Shown here one piece after another: positions 54,054 through 57,787 of a stretch of 57,787 nt of DNA (position 1 is the first letter of the stretch; each line of letters starts with the position of its first letter). The position numbers were made by a program, and so were the translations under genes. Source of the DNA: Perkinsus olseni (taxonomy: Eukaryota; Perkinsozoa; Perkinsida); contig JABANN010000172.1 of assembly GCA_013115125.1 (NCBI GenBank), positions 1 through 57,787 of the forward strand, read 5' to 3'. The notes under the pieces were generated by a model that did no database searches, had not been told where the DNA came from, and worked only from the letters and a program-made list of their open reading frames with translations.

Positions 54054-54849
54054 GCAACGACCTCATTCCCGATCCTCCGGCAAAGCAGCGATGAGCCAGT
54101 CTAGCCAGTACGGCGCAAAGTCCCGTGGTGGTTTTTTAGCGGAAACGGAATTATCCTCTTCTGGCATGTAGCTCACAAGTCACGAGTGAAACGTTTTACG
54201 ACAGCCTTACCCTGCCAAACAGACAGCGGCCTCGAGCACAGGCCAACAAACTGCAGGTAGTATAGACACGCTTGCCTACTACCGTGTGCAGCCCAGAAGG
54301 TTCCATCATGAGCTACAATGAGAGGCGAGTCGTGGCGAGTCTACTCCTTTTGTCACCACCACCACCACCACAATCATCACTGTCTTTTCTTGCAAATGCA
54401 TGAAATGTTCTTCGACGCCCCGGCGGAATTGAGCAATGATGAAGCTATTGGCTTGTTCAATCTCCATGTCTAGCGTGCCACTCGAAGGAATAGAGCGCTA
54501 TGGTCAGCAGCTGGAGAGAGGGTCAGAGACTACTAGACTAGGGCGAATTGGGAACGAGGGGGCGTTCAATAAATCAACTCTGAAATTCGGAATTGTTTCT
54601 TAACTTGACGTTTACACGCAAAAAACGGGGTTGCCAGAATCATTTCTGAATTCCGCAGCTAGTTTATTGAGCGAGGCGTGAGTTAGACAGAGCTTTATAC
54701 CCGTCCAACGAGTTGCGCCACCAGAGCGGGAATGGCCACCAAGGCTTTCTATGTATCGCCTGTTGAAGCCCTTAGACTTAGTATTCTCACGATAGCGCCT
54801 CATCTATTAGTATTCTCTTGTCAGTGTGCTAGCCTGAGCATCTTTCCCA
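54054..54849. other. Divergent intergenic region with CAC microsatellite
   Basis: Promoter region of the phosphodiesterase (minus) and first RING gene (plus). Contains a (CAC)n tract at about 54355-54372 and no convincing coding frame. Confidence 0.5.
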
Positions 54850-55461
54850 ATGCCTTTCACCGATTCCAACGTGTTGGTCCTGAACAAGAAGGATCGTTTC
54901 ATCTGGCTAGGCGGTCTGACTCTGTGTGGTGGCTGCTGTGCTCTGGTAGCGGCACTTTCCCTACCTAAATGGACACTACAGGTCCTCATTGCCATCACTG
55001 TTCTCTGGATCATCGTCCCTGTCGGAGTTCTATTTTACCGTCAGAGTCGCCGAGAAGCCGCCGCTGTTGATCTAGAATGGGGCGAAGGCGTCGAAGTAGA
55101 TGCCAAGAAGTTAACTCCACCGTCAGCTGAAGAGATTAGTTCCTTCCTTGACATGGTGAAGAGTGAATCTTCTATGAGCATCTCCACGGTAGACACCAGC
55201 ATCGAGCCAAGATACGAAGATCTTTGCCCGATCTGTTTGGACGAGCACGACATTGGTGACACCCTCTGTACTCTACAGTGTGGTCATGTCTTCCACGAGA
55301 GGTGCATGGACTCCCTTGTGAGCAGGGTTTACGAGACAGCTCGAAGCAGCACTTCAGGAAAGAAGTGCACCAATGAGGTTCTCGGCTCTATCAAGTGCCC
55401 TCTTTGCAGGCAGCCTATGGTGACACAGGGGTGTGCCTTGGTCGCATCAGCTTCCACTTAG
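54850..55461 (+). CDS. Membrane RING-type E3 ligase, tandem paralogue 1
   Basis: Intronless, 203 residues. Two membrane helices (IWLGGLTLCGGCCALVAALS and VLIAITVLWIIVPVGVLFY), a cytosolic linker, then a RING: DLCPICLDEHDIGDTLCTLQ, CGHVFHERCMDS, a ~28-residue insert (VSRVYETARSSTSGKKCTNE), and KCPLCRQPMV. The ligand pattern is C-x2-C...C-x-H-x2-H-x2-C...C-x2-C, as in RING-H2, but the loop before the last CPLC is much longer than usual. Same architecture as the gene at 56220. Being intronless in an intron-dense region suggests retroposition of the ancestor before duplication. Likely endomembrane ubiquitin ligase. Confidence 0.8.
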   Translation: MPFTDSNVLVLNKKDRFIWLGGLTLCGGCCALVAALSLPKWTLQVLIAITVLWIIVPVGVLFYRQSRREAAAVDLEWGEGVEVDAKKLTPPSAEEISSFLDMVKSESSMSISTVDTSIEPRYEDLCPICLDEHDIGDTLCTLQCGHVFHERCMDSLVSRVYETARSSTSGKKCTNEVLGSIKCPLCRQPMVTQGCALVASAST

Positions 55462-56219
55462 TCGTCCTTATGCACTGGAAGCTGAATTTTCTAGTAAGAA
55501 GACCTCGCCGGCATACTCGAGGTTGTGAAAAACGCCTCCTTTGTCCAGCTTCAAGGGTGTCAAGCATGATGATATGAAGCCGGTGCTGTCGTTGTTGTTG
55601 TCGTTGTTTTGTCCTATTCTATCCTTTACATCGTCATTATCGTCTCCTATGCTACTACTACTGCTACTTACATCTACTACACTATTACATGCTGTTTATT
55701 CTTACCACTCCATTCCCTATCTATTTGGGTATAGAAGGTGATGATAGTTCCGACCTTTTATACTGTCGTAATAACTATCCCATCCTATGATACACTTAAG
55801 GCACTATTCTCTTCCTCAGAGGGTGATGATAGTTCCGACCCTTTGATGATTATCCTTATCGATCCACTTTCGAGGTCTTAGTCGAAGCCCGCCCCCATCC
55901 TGACGATAAAGCGTCAGTTTTCTCGAGCCTTCGGGTAGGGCCTGTCGGAGTCCTTCGACTACGAGGTCAATCATATCCAGTTGAAATGATAATGGGGTAG
56001 ACTTCTGTGCAGCACAAGTGAAGTTTCTCTCTGGACCGATGAAGCTTGGTCTTGATGGTCTCTTCGCTGTGCATGTGTGCGTTACCTTTGCTGCTGTTCT
56101 CATATAGCGTCCATTTTGGTAGCCCTTATTCAGTCTCACCCCCATAGCATCAGTATTGTGTTGTTCAGTTCAACAGTCGACTGTCTCCGGAGCAGTTACT
56201 TAGTGTTCCTCTCTTCCCT
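55462..56219 (+). promoter_or_regulatory. Spacer and likely promoter of second RING gene, with short repeats
   Basis: Two copies of GGTGATGATAGTTCCGACC (55737-55755 and 55822-55840) 85 nt apart, and the imperfect palindrome GGACCGATGAAGCTTGGTC at 56033-56051. The palindrome also occurs, in perfect form, upstream of the next gene start (57531-57550). The 56033 copy lies 169 nt before its ATG. Function unknown; the pairing of position and sequence suggests a shared regulatory site inherited through tandem duplication. Confidence 0.4.
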
Positions 56220-57017
56220 ATGACAGAGACCGTTGGAGGAGATTTCATCGACATTTCCTTCCCTCGTCACTTCCGCTGGATCTGGCTGTCCGGCGTTGTC
56301 GTCATCACTATGTCGTTCATCGTTCTCGCTGCTATGCATGAGACATTCCCTGGACTCATTGTAGCCTTTGGGGTAGCACTCCTGCTGTGGATCGCTTTGC
56401 CGGTGATCATTCTGTTAGTGAAAATGACGAAGAAATACGGATTCCGGCAGGGCATCCAAAAGCTAAGGGAGGGCCCAAAAGTCGAAACCGAAGCGACTCA
56501 ACAGAAGCCCACCGCTGAGGACAAGAAGGCTTTTTTGGAGGCGGCCAAGAGTGCTTCGCAAGTCACGCTTGATACAACGGCAGCACCGCAAGATCTATGT
56601 CCGATTTGTCTAGATGAAGAGGATATGGGGGATCCATTGATAACTCTGAGATGTGGTCATGTGTTTCATGAGAAATGTATTGACTCGGTTATTGATACGG
56701 CCTATGAGAAGATGTACGCTCCTAATTATTTGGGATTGCCAATACTACCGAGAGATCAAGTCTTGAGCTCTCTACGCTGTCCACTCTGCCGTTCACAAAT
56801 GACCGAAGTTAACGATAATGATATCGAAGACGGTGTCCCACAGCCTACTACCACAGAGACCCCTAGTGGAAGCTCCGTTGACGACGATCCAACTGTTGAG
56901 ACATCCCCTGCCTTCAGCAGACCGCTGGCTCGAGTTCCCCCTACATTCTACTTAACAGGCACGCGAGTGGGTGATGCCCCTCACGTTGCCGCCTTGCCAG
57001 TTGTTGTGCAGCTATAG
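56220..57017 (+). CDS. Membrane RING-type E3 ligase, tandem paralogue 2
   Basis: Intronless, 265 residues. Two N-terminal membrane helices (VVVITMSFIVLAAMHETF region and LIVAFGVALLLWIALPVIIL), a basic/acidic linker, then RING: DLCPICLDEEDMGDPLITLR, CGHVFHEKCIDS, an insert (YEKMYAPNYLGLPILPRDQV), and RCPLCRSQM. After the RING comes a Thr/Pro/Asp-rich tail absent from paralogue 1. DLCPICLDExDxGD and CGHVFHExC are shared almost exactly with the gene at 54850, while the inserts and tails differ, so the pair is an old tandem duplicate. Confidence 0.8.
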   Translation: MTETVGGDFIDISFPRHFRWIWLSGVVVITMSFIVLAAMHETFPGLIVAFGVALLLWIALPVIILLVKMTKKYGFRQGIQKLREGPKVETEATQQKPTAEDKKAFLEAAKSASQVTLDTTAAPQDLCPICLDEEDMGDPLITLRCGHVFHEKCIDSVIDTAYEKMYAPNYLGLPILPRDQVLSSLRCPLCRSQMTEVNDNDIEDGVPQPTTTETPSGSSVDDDPTVETSPAFSRPLARVPPTFYLTGTRVGDAPHVAALPVVVQL

Positions 57018-57762
57018 GTGTCAGTAAACAATGACTAGCATGTTGCCTCTATTCGCAGACCCATACAAGGCCGCCCTGATAGAGCCCAGCGCTGTCATAT
57101 CTGACCACTTCCGAGGTGGTCACGCAACTTGGCTGCAAAGATACTCTGAAGAACGGGGCTCACATCATCTCAGCCTCGCTCGCACGATATACGTGGTCGG
57201 CCGATTGTCGTTGGTCATGGCATCCCGAGCCAGCCTGCTCGTGATGGTTCACTCCATTCTGTACTCCTGTCTACCTCTGCTGCTACCTCAGCAGCAACGG
57301 TAGCCACTCGTCTATATATCATCTATACTGTTCTATCTATCTGTATTCTTTCAGTCTATAGTAGGGCCCCGAGTGCGATCCTTCCGGTTTCCATCCCTCG
57401 CCAGCACTATCAGTGAATCCACATTCCCTGCCGAAACACGGCAGCAGCGCAGTTCGTTCTCGTTGGTTCCGGGTCCGGTTGAATTGCCTGCGGGGTCCAC
57501 TGGTTACTTCCCTATGACTATCCTCGAATGGGACCAATGAAGCTTGGTCCCGAGACGAGGTTGTCCTACTCTACCATTCTTCCTACGTTCGTGAAACCAT
57601 CATCCTGCTTCAAAACTCGCCACCTGTTTCGTTGAGTGACTGGTAACAGGAAGCTGCTCTTCATTTCATCATCGTCATTCGTTCGGTCTCTGCTTGTGTG
57701 CATCTGCCGTCTTCAGTCAGCTTCCTTTGTTCTCGTCGTAATAACACCGTTTGCTAACTCGA
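57018..57762 (+). promoter_or_regulatory. Noncoding region with palindrome upstream of the last gene start
   Basis: Contains the perfect inverted repeat GGACCAA-TGAAGC-TTGGTCC at 57531-57550, 213 nt before the ATG at 57763, matching the degenerate copy at 56033-56051. A short open frame at 57031-57303 has no motif. Confidence 0.35.
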
Positions 57763-57787
57763 ATGCCTGAGAGAAGCAATGAGACTC
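57763..57787 (+). CDS. Start of a further gene, cut by the window edge
   Basis: ATG at 57763 followed by eight open codons (MPERSNET) to the edge. The shared upstream palindrome suggests a third member of the RING tandem array, but nothing in these codons can confirm it. Confidence 0.25.

Overview
The window is nuclear DNA from a single-celled eukaryote, most likely a Perkinsus-like alveolate; that placement is inference. It rests on the compact genes on both strands, very many short GT-AG introns (mostly 40-70 nt, several exactly 47), all three standard stop codons, near-balanced base composition, and a family mix (CRT-like transporter, VP39-like cap methyltransferase, expanded RING and GNAT families) typical of that lineage. 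About 25 protein genes are supported. Most are split, so I joined exons by hand from GT/AG sites, reading phase and family motifs. Where I could sum the exons (PRP4, VP39-like, SAP, CUE and Mei2-like genes) the joined length is an exact multiple of three.

Layout. 0-9.5 kb, minus strand: a CRT-like drug/metabolite transporter running off the left edge, a secreted unknown, a BtpA-phosphoribosyltransferase fusion, an FCP1/SCP-type CTD phosphatase, an ABHD-type hydrolase and a small unknown. 9.8-16 kb, plus strand: PRP4 splicing kinase, a poxvirus-VP39-like mRNA cap 2'-O-methyltransferase, and a SAP-like nuclear protein with a PP1-docking motif. 17-24 kb, minus strand: an RBBP6/Mpe1-type 3'-end-processing RING protein, a Mei2-like RNA-binding protein, and a long disordered unknown. 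25-30.6 kb, plus strand: a CUE-domain protein, a coiled-coil protein, a TBC Rab-GAP with coiled-coil tail, and a PNK-like P-loop kinase. 30.7-36.7 kb, minus strand: a GNAT acetyltransferase, a TMTC-type ER O-mannosyltransferase and a coiled-coil unknown. 37.4-43.2 kb, plus strand: a tandem triplication of a second GNAT gene. 43.4-54 kb, minus strand: a multi-membrane RING-H2 ligase, an unknown helical protein, an IKS1-type kinase, another unknown, and a cyclic-nucleotide phosphodiesterase with an N-terminal RIIa-like docking domain. 54.8 kb to the end, plus strand: two tandem membrane RING genes and the first codons of a third gene.

The two observations I rate highest: (1) an intact, eight-exon VP39-type 2'-O-methyltransferase. 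Its kinetoplastid relatives modify the spliced-leader cap, and dinoflagellates and Perkinsus also trans-splice a leader. (2) A set of degenerate tRNA-like sequences (box B GGTTCGAATCC and variants), at least five of which fall inside predicted introns of unrelated genes; one almost fills a 70-nt intron and is bounded by a 7-bp inverted repeat. I found no virus-like element, no LTR or DNA-transposon coding sequence, no rRNA, no convincing functional tRNA and no CRISPR array.
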